Positions 53,895 through 62,429 of a DNA stretch of 64,000 bases are shown piece by piece. The DNA lies in the NCBI RefSeq assembly GCF_014295035.1, contig NZ_CP060404.1, positions 7,108,501 to 7,172,500 of the forward strand, given 5' to 3'. The stretch comes from Streptomyces buecherae (GTDB lineage Bacteria > Actinomycetota > Actinomycetes > Streptomycetales > Streptomycetaceae). A model generated the notes under the pieces. The model did no database searches. It saw only the letters and a list, made by a program, of their open reading frames with translations, and had not been told where the DNA came from. Position numbers and translations under genes: made by a program. The first letter of the stretch is position 1, and every line of letters starts with the position of its first letter.

Positions 53895-54920
53895 ATGCCC
53901 CCCTTGAACCGTCCGCTGCGACTGGCCGTCGCCATCGACGGCGGCGCGCCCCAGACCGCGTCCGCCTTCGTCGACCGGGCCCACCTCGCCGAGCGTGGCG
54001 CCTTCGACTTCGTCACCCTGGACGACTCGCTCGGCCAGCCCGCGCCCGGCGTGGCGCGGCTCGACGCCCTCGCCGTGCTGGCCCGCGTCGCCCCCACCAC
54101 GGACCGCATCGGCTTAGTGCCGACCGTCACCACCACCCACACCGAACCGTTCCACGTCTCCACCCAGGTCGCCACGTTGGACTGGGTCAGCCGTGGGCGG
54201 GCCGGCTGGATCGTCGAGGTCTCCGCCACCGAGGCCGAGGCCCGGCTCGTCGGCCGCCGGCCGGCGGCCCCCGCGCCGGAGCTGTGGCACGAGGCGGGCG
54301 AGGTGGTGGACGTCGTCACCCGGCTCTTCGACAGTTGGGAGGACGACGCGGAGATCCGCGACGTGGCCACCGGTCGCTTCGTCGACCGGGACAAGCTGCA
54401 CTACGTCGACTTCGAGTCGGCCACCTTCTCGGTGCGCGGCCCCTCCATCGTGCCCCGCCCGCCACAGGGGCACCCCGTGACCGTCATCGACGCCACACCG
54501 TCCCACGCCCGCGCGGCGGCGGCCCGCCACGCCGACGTCGCCCTCATCCGCACCGATGACCCCGACGTGGTCCGCACCGTCCGCGCGGACCTGCGCGAAC
54601 GCGCCCGCGCCTGCGGCCGGGAGCCGGACCGGCTGATCGTGCTCGCCTCGCTGCCGGTGGACCTCGACGCGTCGGCCGACGCGGTCGCGCTGGCCGAGTT
54701 CGCCGCGAGCTGGCACACCGACGGCGTCGCCGACGGCTTCCACTTCCGCCCCCGGAACCCCGAGCGCGACCTGCGGCTCCTGGTGGACGGCACGGTGCCC
54801 GTGCTGCAACACCGCGGCCTGGCGCGCCACTTCTATCCGGGCGCCACGCTCCGCGAACACCTGGGCCTGCCGCGCCCGGCCAACCGTTACGCCCTCGCCA
54901 GGGAGGCATCAGCGCGATGA
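53895..54920 (+). CDS. Luciferase-like (LLM) flavin monooxygenase
   Basis: 341 residues of the bacterial luciferase-like TIM barrel: RLAVAIDGGAPQTASAFVDR, ERGAFDFVTLDDSLGQP, LARVAPTTDRIGLVPTVTTT, and EPFHVSTQVATLDWVSRGRA. The C-terminal DGFHFRPRNPERDLRLLVDG with LREHLGLPRP is typical of the NtaA/SnaA branch. It uses FMNH2 from a partner reductase to oxygenate a substrate. ATG 53895 has TGAGGA about 7 bases upstream. The next gene, a second LLM enzyme, overlaps its stop (ATGA), so the pair is co-translated. Confidence 0.88.
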   Translation: MPPLNRPLRLAVAIDGGAPQTASAFVDRAHLAERGAFDFVTLDDSLGQPAPGVARLDALAVLARVAPTTDRIGLVPTVTTTHTEPFHVSTQVATLDWVSRGRAGWIVEVSATEAEARLVGRRPAAPAPELWHEAGEVVDVVTRLFDSWEDDAEIRDVATGRFVDRDKLHYVDFESATFSVRGPSIVPRPPQGHPVTVIDATPSHARAAAARHADVALIRTDDPDVVRTVRADLRERARACGREPDRLIVLASLPVDLDASADAVALAEFAASWHTDGVADGFHFRPRNPERDLRLLVDGTVPVLQHRGLARHFYPGATLREHLGLPRPANRYALAREASAR

Positions 54921-56245
54921 CCGACACCTCGGGCACCCCGCGTACCAGCCGTAAGCCCATCCACCTCGCCGCCCACTTCCCGGGCGTCAACAACACGACG
55001 GTGTGGACCGCGGCGCCGCAGGCGCTCGGCAGCCAGATCGACTTCGCGTCCTTCACGCACCTGGCCCAGACCGCCGAGCGCGGCCTGTTCGACTTCTTCT
55101 TCCTCGCCGAGGGGCTGCGGCTGCGCGAGCACCAGGGCCGCGTCCACGACCTCGACGTCCTCGGCAGGCCCGAGGCGATCACGGTGCTCAGCGCGTTGGC
55201 CGCCGTCACCGAACGGCTGGGGCTCGCCGCGACCGTCAACGCCACCTTCAACGAGCCCTACGAACTCGCCCGCCGCCTGGCCTCGCTCGACCACCTGAGC
55301 GGGGGGCGCGCCGCCTGGAACGTGGTGACCTCATCCGACGCCTTCACCGGCGAGAACTTCCGGCGCGGCGGCTTCCTGGACCGCGCCGACCGCTACACCA
55401 GGGCCGCCGAGTTCGTCGCCACCGCGCGCGAGCTGTGGGACTCCTGGCCGCCGGGCGCCGAGCGCGCGCGGGCCGGCGCCTTCGCGCACCACGGACGCCA
55501 CTTCGACATCGAGGGCCACTTCAGCGTGGAGCGTGGCCCGCAGGGCCACCCGGTCGTCATCCAGGCCGGCGACTCGAGCGAGGGGCGCGAGTTCGCCGCG
55601 GCCACCGCCGACGTCGTCTTCACCCGGCACGGCACGTTGGAGGCCGGCCGGCGGTTCTATGCCGACGTCAAGGGCCGGCTCGCCGCGCACGGGCGCCGCC
55701 CCGCGGACCTCAAGATCATGCCGGGGGTGACGTTCGTGCTCGGCGACACCGCGGCCGAGGCCCAGGAGAAGGCGGCCGAGATCCGGCACCAGCAGATCTC
55801 GCCGCAGACGGCGCTGCTCACGCTGGAGCAGATCTGGGGAGTCGACCTATCGCGATATGACCCGGATGGCCCATTGCCGGACATCGAACCCGACTACGAC
55901 GCCCAGCTCAGCCAGGGCCGGGTGCGGCACGCCGACCCGCGCGCCGTCGTCGCCTCCTGGCGGGCGCTGGCCGAGGAGAAGGGGCTGTCCATCCGGCAGA
56001 CCGTGATCGAGGCCACCGGGCGGCAGTCCTTCATCGGGACGCCGGCGGCGGTCGCCGAGGAGATGGACACCTTCGTCCAGACGGATGCCGCCGACGGCTT
56101 CATCCTGGTACCGCACCTGACTCCGGGCGGGCTCGACGACTTCGTCGAGCAGGTGGTGCCGTTGCTCCAGGAGCGCGGGTCGTTCCGTACCCGGTACACC
56201 GGCAGCACGCTGCGCGCCCATCTCGGGCTCGCCCAGCCCTCGTGA
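54917..56245 (+). CDS. NtaA/SnaA/DszA-family FMN-dependent monooxygenase
   Basis: 442 residues. Signatures: HLAAHFPGVNNTTVWTAAPQ, the FDFFFLAEGLRLREHQGR block, LSGGRAAWNVVTSSDAFTGE, NFRRGGFLDRADRYTRAAEF and HHGRHFDIEGHFSVERGPQG. Members degrade nitrilotriacetate, dimethyl sulfide, dibenzothiophene sulfone or alkylated sulfur compounds, using FMNH2. The C-terminal FILVPHLTPGGLDDFVEQVV and LREHLGL-like end are normal. ATG 54917 overlaps the previous stop. Substrate cannot be read from sequence. Confidence 0.92.
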   Translation: MTDTSGTPRTSRKPIHLAAHFPGVNNTTVWTAAPQALGSQIDFASFTHLAQTAERGLFDFFFLAEGLRLREHQGRVHDLDVLGRPEAITVLSALAAVTERLGLAATVNATFNEPYELARRLASLDHLSGGRAAWNVVTSSDAFTGENFRRGGFLDRADRYTRAAEFVATARELWDSWPPGAERARAGAFAHHGRHFDIEGHFSVERGPQGHPVVIQAGDSSEGREFAAATADVVFTRHGTLEAGRRFYADVKGRLAAHGRRPADLKIMPGVTFVLGDTAAEAQEKAAEIRHQQISPQTALLTLEQIWGVDLSRYDPDGPLPDIEPDYDAQLSQGRVRHADPRAVVASWRALAEEKGLSIRQTVIEATGRQSFIGTPAAVAEEMDTFVQTDAADGFILVPHLTPGGLDDFVEQVVPLLQERGSFRTRYTGSTLRAHLGLAQPS

Positions 56246-56259
56246 AAGGACACAACAGC

Positions 56260-57249
56260 ATGACGGACACAGCGGCACAGCGCGGTACGGCGGCCACCCC
56301 GGCGCGGCCCGCGGAGACGGCCTCGCCCAAGGGCGCCGTGCGGCCGGGAACGATCCTGCACTCCACGGCCCGGACCGGTAGCGAGCCCGGGGCCGGCGGT
56401 GAGCCGGAGATACCGGGGCCGGACGCGGCCCGGCACCAGCCGTCGGGCGAGACCTCCGAGCGAGCCGAGTGGCGCGCCTGGCTGCGGGAGCGAACCGAGG
56501 CGGTCGCCGCGCCGTACGGCCCGCTGTCGGTGACCGGCACCCACTGGCTGGCCGACGCGCCGGACGGCAGGCTGCCCGGGGTGCCGGGGCGATGGACCGA
56601 GGACGGCGAGGAACTCGTGGTCAGCGCCACCGCCGAGGACCTGCTCGCGGTGGACGGCCAGCCGCTGGAGGGCGAGGCCAGGCTCGGGCCCGAGCACGGA
56701 CCGCTGGACGCCCGGGTCACCAGCGGCGACCGGCACCTGGTGGTGCTGCGCCGCGAGGGCCTGTGGGCGGTACGGGTCTTCGACCCCGACGCGGCGGCCC
56801 GGCGGGCGTTCGCGGGGATCGACGCGTTCGACTACGCCGAGCGCTGGGCGGTGCCCGCCGTCTTCCGGCCGTTCCCCGAGGGGCGCACCATCCAGGTGGC
56901 CAACGCCGACGGGGCGCGACGGGGGCTCGGGCTCACCGGCGAGGTGGTGTTCACGGTGGAGGGCGTGGAACACACGCTGGTGGCCGGGGACGAGGGGGAC
57001 GGCTCGCTGTGGATCGTGCTCGCCGACGCCACCAGCGGGCGGGCCAGGGCCGAGGGCGGCAGCTACCGGTTCCGCTTCCTGCGTCCCGGCGCCCCGGGCG
57101 TCGACGGGAGGCTGACGCTGGACTTCAACCGCACCCTGCTGCCGCCGTGCGCGTTCACCGACCACTTCCTGTGCCCCTTCCCGCCGCCCGGCAACACCCT
57201 CCCGTTCCCGCTCACGGCGGGTGAGCGCAACCCGCTCGCGACGGGCTGA
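56260..57249 (+). CDS. DUF1684 domain protein
   Basis: 329 residues, unknown function. The conserved DUF1684 part starts after ~65 low-complexity residues: WRAWLRERTEAVAAPYGPLS, VTGTHWLADAPD, LDFNRTLLPPCAFTDHFLCP and FPPPGNTLPFPLTAGER. The C-terminal NP-CAF-cysteine-containing block is the family hallmark and may form an active site. ATG 56260 has AAAGGA 10 bases upstream; GTG 56242 overlapping the previous stop is an alternative. The family often travels with LLM monooxygenases, as here. Confidence 0.85.
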   Translation: MTDTAAQRGTAATPARPAETASPKGAVRPGTILHSTARTGSEPGAGGEPEIPGPDAARHQPSGETSERAEWRAWLRERTEAVAAPYGPLSVTGTHWLADAPDGRLPGVPGRWTEDGEELVVSATAEDLLAVDGQPLEGEARLGPEHGPLDARVTSGDRHLVVLRREGLWAVRVFDPDAAARRAFAGIDAFDYAERWAVPAVFRPFPEGRTIQVANADGARRGLGLTGEVVFTVEGVEHTLVAGDEGDGSLWIVLADATSGRARAEGGSYRFRFLRPGAPGVDGRLTLDFNRTLLPPCAFTDHFLCPFPPPGNTLPFPLTAGERNPLATG

Positions 57250-57360
57250 GCGGGGCCGGCCGCCGGCTCGACGGGGAAGTGGGCCGGTGGGGCGGCGGGG
57301 GAGCGGGCCGTTCCGGGCGCGGTGGGCGCCGGGCGCCGTCGAGGGCGGGTCAACACCCCC

Positions 57361-57390
57361 TTGTGCGGCGCCGGCCGCAGCCCGAATACT
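57361..57390 (+). promoter_or_regulatory. Promoter of protease gene 1
   Basis: TTGTGC (57361-57366), 18 bases, AATACT (57385-57390). It matches the promoter before protease gene 2 (59939-59968) in both boxes and in spacing. Start codon 150 bases downstream. Confidence 0.6.
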
Positions 57391-57540
57391 TCCGGGCAGC
57401 GCTCGTCAGGGGGGACGTGAAGCGTGGCGGAAGCGTCGTGTAGCTGTGCCGTGCCGTGCCGGCCGGGCAGCCGTACCCCCGTGGCCGTGCCACCCGGGGC
57501 CCGGCGCGGCAGCCGGCCCACGACTTCCCCGGAGGAAGAG

Positions 57541-58464
57541 TTGAGGAACACCCGCACCACGCTCCGCTCCCGCCCGCGCGGACGCGTCCGCCTCATCGGC
57601 GTGACCTGCGGACTCGCCGCCGTCTCCGCACTCGCGGTGCCGGCCGCCGGAGCCGCCACCGACGCGCCGGCCGCGCCCACCGCGGTCCGGGCGGTCACCG
57701 CGGGCGACGCGGTCCGCTCGGCGAACGTGCCCGGCACCGCCTGGTACGTCGACCAGGCCACCAACACCCTCGTCGTCACCGCCGACAGCACCGTCAGCCG
57801 GGCCGAGATATCCCGGCTCAGGCGCGCGGCGGGAGCGCACGCCGGCGCGATCCGCGTCGAGCGCACCCCTGGCACCTTCAACAAGCTCATCGCCGGCGGC
57901 GACGCCATCTACGCGGGCGACTGGCGCTGCTCGGCCGGGTTCAACGCGCGCAACGCCAAGGGCGAGTACTTCATCGTGACCGCCGGCCACTGCACCGACG
58001 GCAAGCCGCCCTGGTACACCACGTCGAACCACCGCACGAAGATCGGCAAGACCGTCGGGTCCAGCTTCCCCGGGAACGACTACGGCCTCATCCGCTACGA
58101 CAACCGCTCCCTCAAGCACCCGGGGACCGTCAACCTGTACAACGGCTCGTCGCGCGACATCAAGAAGGCGGCCAACGCCACCGTCGGCCAGAAGGTCCAG
58201 CGCAGCGGCAGTACCACGGGGCTGCGCGGCGGCAAGGTCACCGGCCTGAACGCCACCGTCAACTACGGCGGCGGGGACGTGGTCTCCGGCCTCGTCCAGA
58301 CCAACGTCTGCGCCGAGCCCGGCGACAGCGGCGGCGCCCTGTTCTCCGGCACCACCGCCCTCGGCCTCACCTCCGGCGGCAGCGGCGACTGCTCGTCGGG
58401 CGGCACGACGTTCTTCCAGCCGGTCAAGGAGGCCCTGAGCAAGTACAAGGTCAACGTCTACTGA
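57541..58464 (+). CDS. Secreted streptogrisin-like serine protease 1 (S1)
   Basis: 307-residue preproenzyme. Basic n-region and hydrophobic core to about residue 38 (LAVPAAGAAT), a propeptide of ~78 residues, then a mature chymotrypsin-like domain from about 117 (IAGGDAIYAGDWRC). The catalytic triad is His150 (VTAGHC), Asp180 (PGNDYGLIRYD) and Ser263 (CAEPGDSGGALF). Six mature cysteines are placed as in SGPA/SGPB. TTG 57541 has GGAGGA 4 bases upstream. The short propeptide suits a streptogrisin A/B-type enzyme. Confidence 0.93.
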   Translation: MRNTRTTLRSRPRGRVRLIGVTCGLAAVSALAVPAAGAATDAPAAPTAVRAVTAGDAVRSANVPGTAWYVDQATNTLVVTADSTVSRAEISRLRRAAGAHAGAIRVERTPGTFNKLIAGGDAIYAGDWRCSAGFNARNAKGEYFIVTAGHCTDGKPPWYTTSNHRTKIGKTVGSSFPGNDYGLIRYDNRSLKHPGTVNLYNGSSRDIKKAANATVGQKVQRSGSTTGLRGGKVTGLNATVNYGGGDVVSGLVQTNVCAEPGDSGGALFSGTTALGLTSGGSGDCSSGGTTFFQPVKEALSKYKVNVY

Positions 58465-58514
58465 CCTGACCTGACCTGACCGGGCCCGGCCGTACGTGGT
58501 GGGTCGCCGCGGCC

Positions 58515-58552
58515 GAGAGGGCGGCGGCCCCGGCCGGGCCCGCCGCCCTCTC
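58515..58552 (+). terminator. Terminator after protease gene 1
   Basis: Perfect 13-bp stem (58515-58527 with 58540-58552). Immediately after the stop codon there is also a pentamer run, CTGAC x4 (58461-58480), of unknown meaning. Confidence 0.75.
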
Positions 58553-58651
58553 CACCTGGCATTACGGGGCCAATCGGGTGAATCGGGGCTATCGTGGACA
58601 TCAGTAGCCCGGATGGGGCATCGCTCGCGCTACGGACGGCAGGTGGCCGTG

Positions 58652-59740
58652 ATGATCGAGACGTTGCTGACGGTGTTGGTGGTGCTGCTCTGCTGCGGCG
58701 TGGCGTACGCCGTGGCGGGTGCCCGGGTGGTCAAGCAGTACGAGCGGGGCATCGTCTTCCGGCTCGGCCGGCTCCGGCGCGAGGTGCGGCAGCCCGGCTT
58801 CACGATGATCGTGCCGGCGGTGGACCGGCTGCGCAAAGTGAACATGCAGATCGTCACCCTCCCGGTCCCCGCCCAGGAGGGCATCACCCGGGACAACGTG
58901 ACGGTCCGGGTGGACGCCGTCGTCTACTTCAAGGTCGTGTCGCCGGCGGACGCGGTGGTGGCGGTGGAGGACTACCGGTTCGCGGTCTCCCAGATGGCGC
59001 AGACCTCGCTGCGCTCGATCATCGGCAAGAGCGACCTCGACGACCTGCTCTCCAACCGGGAGAAGCTCAACCAGGGCCTTGAGCTGATGATCGACAGCCC
59101 GGCCGTGGGCTGGGGCGTGCACATCGACCGGGTGGAGATCAAGGACGTGTCGCTGCCGGAGACGATGAAGCGGTCGATGGCCCGGCAGGCGGAGGCCGAC
59201 CGCGAGCGGCGGGCCCGCGTGATCAACGCGGACGCGGAGTTCCAGGCGTCCAGGAAGCTCGCCGACGCGGCCAGCGAGATGTCCCGGCAGCCGGCCGCCC
59301 TGCAATTGCGCCTGCTCCAGACGGTGGTGGCGGTGGCGGCGGAGAAGAACTCCACGCTGGTGCTGCCCTTCCCGGTGGAGTTGTTGCGCTTCCTCGAACG
59401 GGCCCAGCAGCCGGCCGCGCCGCCGCCCGCCGGCGTCCCTGACGGCTCCACCGGCTCTCCCGCGAACGGCCCCTCGGCGGACGGCTCCGCCGCGCGGGGC
59501 TCCCCAGCCGACGAGCCGATGGCCGAGCCGTCCGGCGCCGCCCCGGCCGGCGTGCCGAGTGCGGGTCGGGCTCCGGCGCGCGCCGGGGCGCTCGCGGGCG
59601 TCACGGCCCGGCGCGCGGCCGGCGAGGCGCCGGCGTCCACGGCGCGGGCCCGTACCCAGGGCACCCCGGCGCGGGCCGGCGGCGAAGCCGGGCCGGGCGC
59701 CGTCACGTCCCGCGACGAGCGGCGCGACGAAGGGCGCTAG
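58652..59740 (+). CDS. Slipin/SPFH (band 7) membrane protein
   Basis: 362 residues. One N-terminal membrane segment (IETLLTVLVVLLCCGVAYAV) is followed by the slipin core: VVKQYERGIVFRLGRLRREV, PGFTMIVPAVDRLRKVNMQI, DNVTVRVDAVVYFKV and VAVEDYRFAVSQMAQTSLRS. The coiled Arg/Glu/Ala segment QAEADRERRARVINADAEFQ drives oligomerisation. The C-terminal ~100 residues are Pro/Ala/Gly-rich and disordered. Slipins form membrane-domain scaffolds and often pair with an NfeD protease, which is not present here. ATG 58652 has AGGTGG 5 bases upstream. Confidence 0.9.
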   Translation: MIETLLTVLVVLLCCGVAYAVAGARVVKQYERGIVFRLGRLRREVRQPGFTMIVPAVDRLRKVNMQIVTLPVPAQEGITRDNVTVRVDAVVYFKVVSPADAVVAVEDYRFAVSQMAQTSLRSIIGKSDLDDLLSNREKLNQGLELMIDSPAVGWGVHIDRVEIKDVSLPETMKRSMARQAEADRERRARVINADAEFQASRKLADAASEMSRQPAALQLRLLQTVVAVAAEKNSTLVLPFPVELLRFLERAQQPAAPPPAGVPDGSTGSPANGPSADGSAARGSPADEPMAEPSGAAPAGVPSAGRAPARAGALAGVTARRAAGEAPASTARARTQGTPARAGGEAGPGAVTSRDERRDEGR

Positions 59741-60078
59741 CCGACCCGCGCGCGCCGGCCGCGCCCCGCCGGGCCAGACGGCGAGCGGGCGGCAGTATCA
59801 GCCACGCGCGGCGATCACCGCAGGTGTACGGCCCCGCACGGCGCGTGTCCGGGTGCGAGTCTGACGTGGGCGCGGTAGGTGTGTTCTGTGACTCGGGTAG
59901 CGCGTGGGGCGCGTCAAGGCAGCGACGTGAACGCGACCTTGTGTGCCGCGCGAGAGCCTGGGAATACTCAGCGGAGCAACTTGGCATGGACGCGTCCTCC
60001 TGGTGAGCGGCCCGTGCATGCCTCCTCCGGGTCCGAACCCCCACAAGCCGGGCCCATCCCCCCACTGGAGGTTTTGAG
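59741..60078 (+). promoter_or_regulatory. Upstream region and promoter of protease gene 2
   Basis: No gene in 338 bases. TTGTGT (59939-59944), 18 bases, AATACT (59963-59968) form a promoter nearly identical to that of protease gene 1, about 110 bases before the TTG start. Confidence 0.6.
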
Positions 60079-61143
60079 TTGAAGCGCACTAGCGTACGCC
60101 GTTCGGCCATCGCCGGCGTCGGCGTAGCGGCACTGATCACCACCACCCTCACGCTCCAGAGCGCCAACGCGGCGCCCACCGCCCCCGACCCCCTCACGGC
60201 CACCGCCGCCGGCGCGCTGGCCACCGACATCACCGCCGACCTCGGCGCTGACACCGCTGCTGGCTCGTACTACGACGCCAAGGACCGCAAGCTCGTCGTG
60301 AACGTGGTGGACGACTCCGCCGCCGAGCGGGTGCGCGCGGCCGGCGCCGAGCCCCGGATCGTCAAGCACTCGCTGGCCGCGCTGAACCAGGCGCGCGGCA
60401 CCCTCAAGGCCAAGGCCACCATCCCCGGCACGTCCTGGGCGATGAACCCGAAGAGCAACACGGTCGTCGTCACCGCCGACCGCACGGTGCGAGGCGGCAA
60501 GCTGGCCAAGCTGACCAAGGTCACCGACTCGCTCGGCGACCGGGTCACGGTCAAGCGCTCGACCAACACCCTCAAGCCGCTGCTCGCGGGCGGCGACGCG
60601 ATCTGGGGCAGCGGCTCCCGCTGCTCGCTCGGCTTCAACGTCACCAAGGGCGGCGAGCCGTACTTCCTGACCGCGGGCCACTGCACCAACGCCGTCTCCG
60701 GTTGGTCGGACTCGCAGGGCGGCCAGCAGGTCGCGGCGACCGAGGGCGGCAGCTTCCCGGGCGACGACTACGGCATCGCCAAGTACACGGCCGACGTCCC
60801 GCACCCGAGCGAGGTCAACCTGTACGGCGGCACGCAGGCGATCGCCAAGGCCGGCGAGGCCACCGTCGGCCAGAAGGTGACCCGCAGCGGCAGCACCACC
60901 CAGGTGCACGACGGCGACGTCACCGCGCTCGACGCCACCGTCAACTACCAGGAGGGCACGGTCGAGGGGCTGATCCAGACCACCGTGTGCGCCGAGCCCG
61001 GCGACAGCGGCGGCTCGCTCTTCGCGGGCGACACCGCGCTGGGCCTGACCTCGGGCGGCAGCGGCAACTGCGGCTCGGGCGGCGAGACCTTCTTCCAGCC
61101 GGTGACCGAGGCCCTGCAGGCCACTGGGACGCAGATCGGCTGA
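60079..61143 (+). CDS. Secreted streptogrisin-like serine protease 2 (S1)
   Basis: 354-residue preproenzyme. Signal peptide ends at about SANA-A (residue 31), a long propeptide of ~140 residues with the alpha-lytic-type pattern (KLVVNVVDDSAAERVRAAGA, SNTVVVTADRTVRGGKLAKL), then a mature domain from about 170 (AGGDAIWGSGSRCSLGFNV). Triad: His201, Asp230, Ser310 (CAEPGDSGGSLF). The longer propeptide resembles streptogrisin D/C precursors. TTG 60079 has GGAGG 7 bases upstream. A strong terminator follows, then the convergent SSI-type inhibitor. Confidence 0.93.
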   Translation: MKRTSVRRSAIAGVGVAALITTTLTLQSANAAPTAPDPLTATAAGALATDITADLGADTAAGSYYDAKDRKLVVNVVDDSAAERVRAAGAEPRIVKHSLAALNQARGTLKAKATIPGTSWAMNPKSNTVVVTADRTVRGGKLAKLTKVTDSLGDRVTVKRSTNTLKPLLAGGDAIWGSGSRCSLGFNVTKGGEPYFLTAGHCTNAVSGWSDSQGGQQVAATEGGSFPGDDYGIAKYTADVPHPSEVNLYGGTQAIAKAGEATVGQKVTRSGSTTQVHDGDVTALDATVNYQEGTVEGLIQTTVCAEPGDSGGSLFAGDTALGLTSGGSGNCGSGGETFFQPVTEALQATGTQIG

Positions 61144-61228
61144 CCGGCGCGTGGGCGTCGGCGCGGCGCACGGCCGTGGGCCGTACGACCCATCGGCGGG
61201 CGCCGCGCGCCACGACGCCCCGCACGGG

Positions 61229-61269
61229 GAGCGGCCCCCGGACACCCACACCGTGTCCGGGGGCCGCTC
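61229..61269. terminator. Bidirectional terminator after protease gene 2
   Basis: Perfect 17-bp stem (61229-61245 with 61253-61269) and 7-base loop, between the convergent protease and inhibitor genes. Confidence 0.85.
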
Positions 61270-61401
61270 GTGCGCGCGGCGCTCACCGCCGCCGGCCCGA
61301 CGTACCCGTGGGACCGCCCGGTGGGCGGGGTCGATCACGGGTCGCGCCCGGCGGGTGGATCGCGCTCAGCGGGCGGATCGCGCTCGGCGGACGGGCCGGG
61401 C

Positions 61402-61833
61402 TCAGAAGTGGAAGACCGTGCCCCGGGCGGCCTGCTGGAGGCAGGAGTTGCCGAAGGTGTGCGTGAAGGAGACGTTCCGTCCCTCCCACACGCCCTGCGC
61501 CACGACGGTGACCGGGTCGTACTCGCGGGTGCAGAACGAGCCGTCGGCCGACTCGGTCATGTGGGCGAAGTCCGCGCCGGTGACGCCCAGCTCGGCGCAG
61601 GCGGCGGTCGGCGCCGGGTGGCTGCCGCCCGCCTTGGGCTGACAGGTCAGGGTCACGGCGCGGGTGGCGACGGCCGTGGCGTCCTCGCCCGGCGCGACCG
61701 AGAGCACCAGGGACGAGGGCGGGTACAGCGAGGTGGTGCCTGCGGGCGCGGCGTGCGCGGTCCCGACGGCGGTGGCCAGGCAGCCGATGCTCAGCGCCGC
61801 GGCCAGTGCGAGTCCCCCAGCGATCTTCCGCAT
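61402..61833 (-). CDS. Streptomyces subtilisin inhibitor (SSI) family protein
   Basis: 143 residues, secreted. Signal peptide cleaved after about Ala28 (VGTAHA). The SSI framework is intact: LYPPSSLVLSVAPGEDAT, cysteines 64/79 and 101/131 placed for the two SSI disulfides, and GVWEGRNVSFTHTFGNSCL. The reactive loop reads FCTREYDPV, so P1 is Arg103 in place of the Met of SSI; this predicts trypsin-like targets. ATG 61833 has AAGGGAG 9 bases upstream. It faces two secreted serine proteases, a likely protease/inhibitor neighbourhood, although chymotrypsin-like streptogrisins would not be the best match for Arg at P1. Confidence 0.93.
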   Translation of the reverse strand: MRKIAGGLALAAALSIGCLATAVGTAHAAPAGTTSLYPPSSLVLSVAPGEDATAVATRAVTLTCQPKAGGSHPAPTAACAELGVTGADFAHMTESADGSFCTREYDPVTVVAQGVWEGRNVSFTHTFGNSCLQQAARGTVFHF

Positions 61834-62429
61834 GTCGAACACTCCCTTGTTCGAGGTGGCAGATACGGACCGGAGTCTTACGGACGCATGCGGTGATCGC
61901 ACGCGCGATGGCTCGCTTCCGGTCACCACTCGTAATCGAACGGTGGCTTATCGTGGCGTTACGCCTGGATGTGTCGGGCCGTGGTCGCGATGCGGGGACC
62001 TGGGGCGCGTCGGTGCGTCCGGGTTGATCGCGGGCGTGGCGTGCGCCGTGTGGGTTCGAAAGCCGGCGGGCGCGGATCGGCTGGAACGCATCGCTCGCAC
62101 GCTCGCCCGTCGTGGATGGACAGGCGCACGCCGTCGATTGTCCTCTCAATCAAGGTCGATTGTTCGTTGAACCTTGGAACTGAAGGCAGTGTGAGCGGAA
62201 TCTCAGCGTCGGCCCGCATGTGACGTCCGCCGGGTGCTGTGTGGCTTTTGTCCCGGTTTTTATTTCGGGTGCGTTACGTAAGCGTGAAATAAAGCCGCCT
62301 CCGTGAAATGTTTTCTTCGTCGTTTATGAGCCATCGAAAGAGATGATTTGCCACTGCATCGAGCCGTCGTTCTAATAGTCGCGAACTGGTTGCGGGCGAT
62401 CCCCGCTGAGATTCAGGAGAACGGCAGCG
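61834..62429. other. Long intergenic region upstream of the SSI and peptide-transport genes
   Basis: No gene recognised. GTCGATTG repeats at 62133-62140 and 62155-62162, 22 bases apart; CAAGGT/ACCTTG forms an inverted repeat at 62151-62176. A large AT-rich dyad TTTATTTC ... GAAATAAA (62259-62293) has TTACGTAA (62274-62281) at its centre. From 62130 on, GC content falls well below the genome average. Confidence 0.5.
62348..62376 (+). promoter_or_regulatory. Promoter of the peptide ABC transporter operon
   Basis: TTGCCA (62348-62353), a 17-base spacer and TCTAAT (62371-62376), close to consensus, about 50 bases before the first start codon. Confidence 0.55.
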
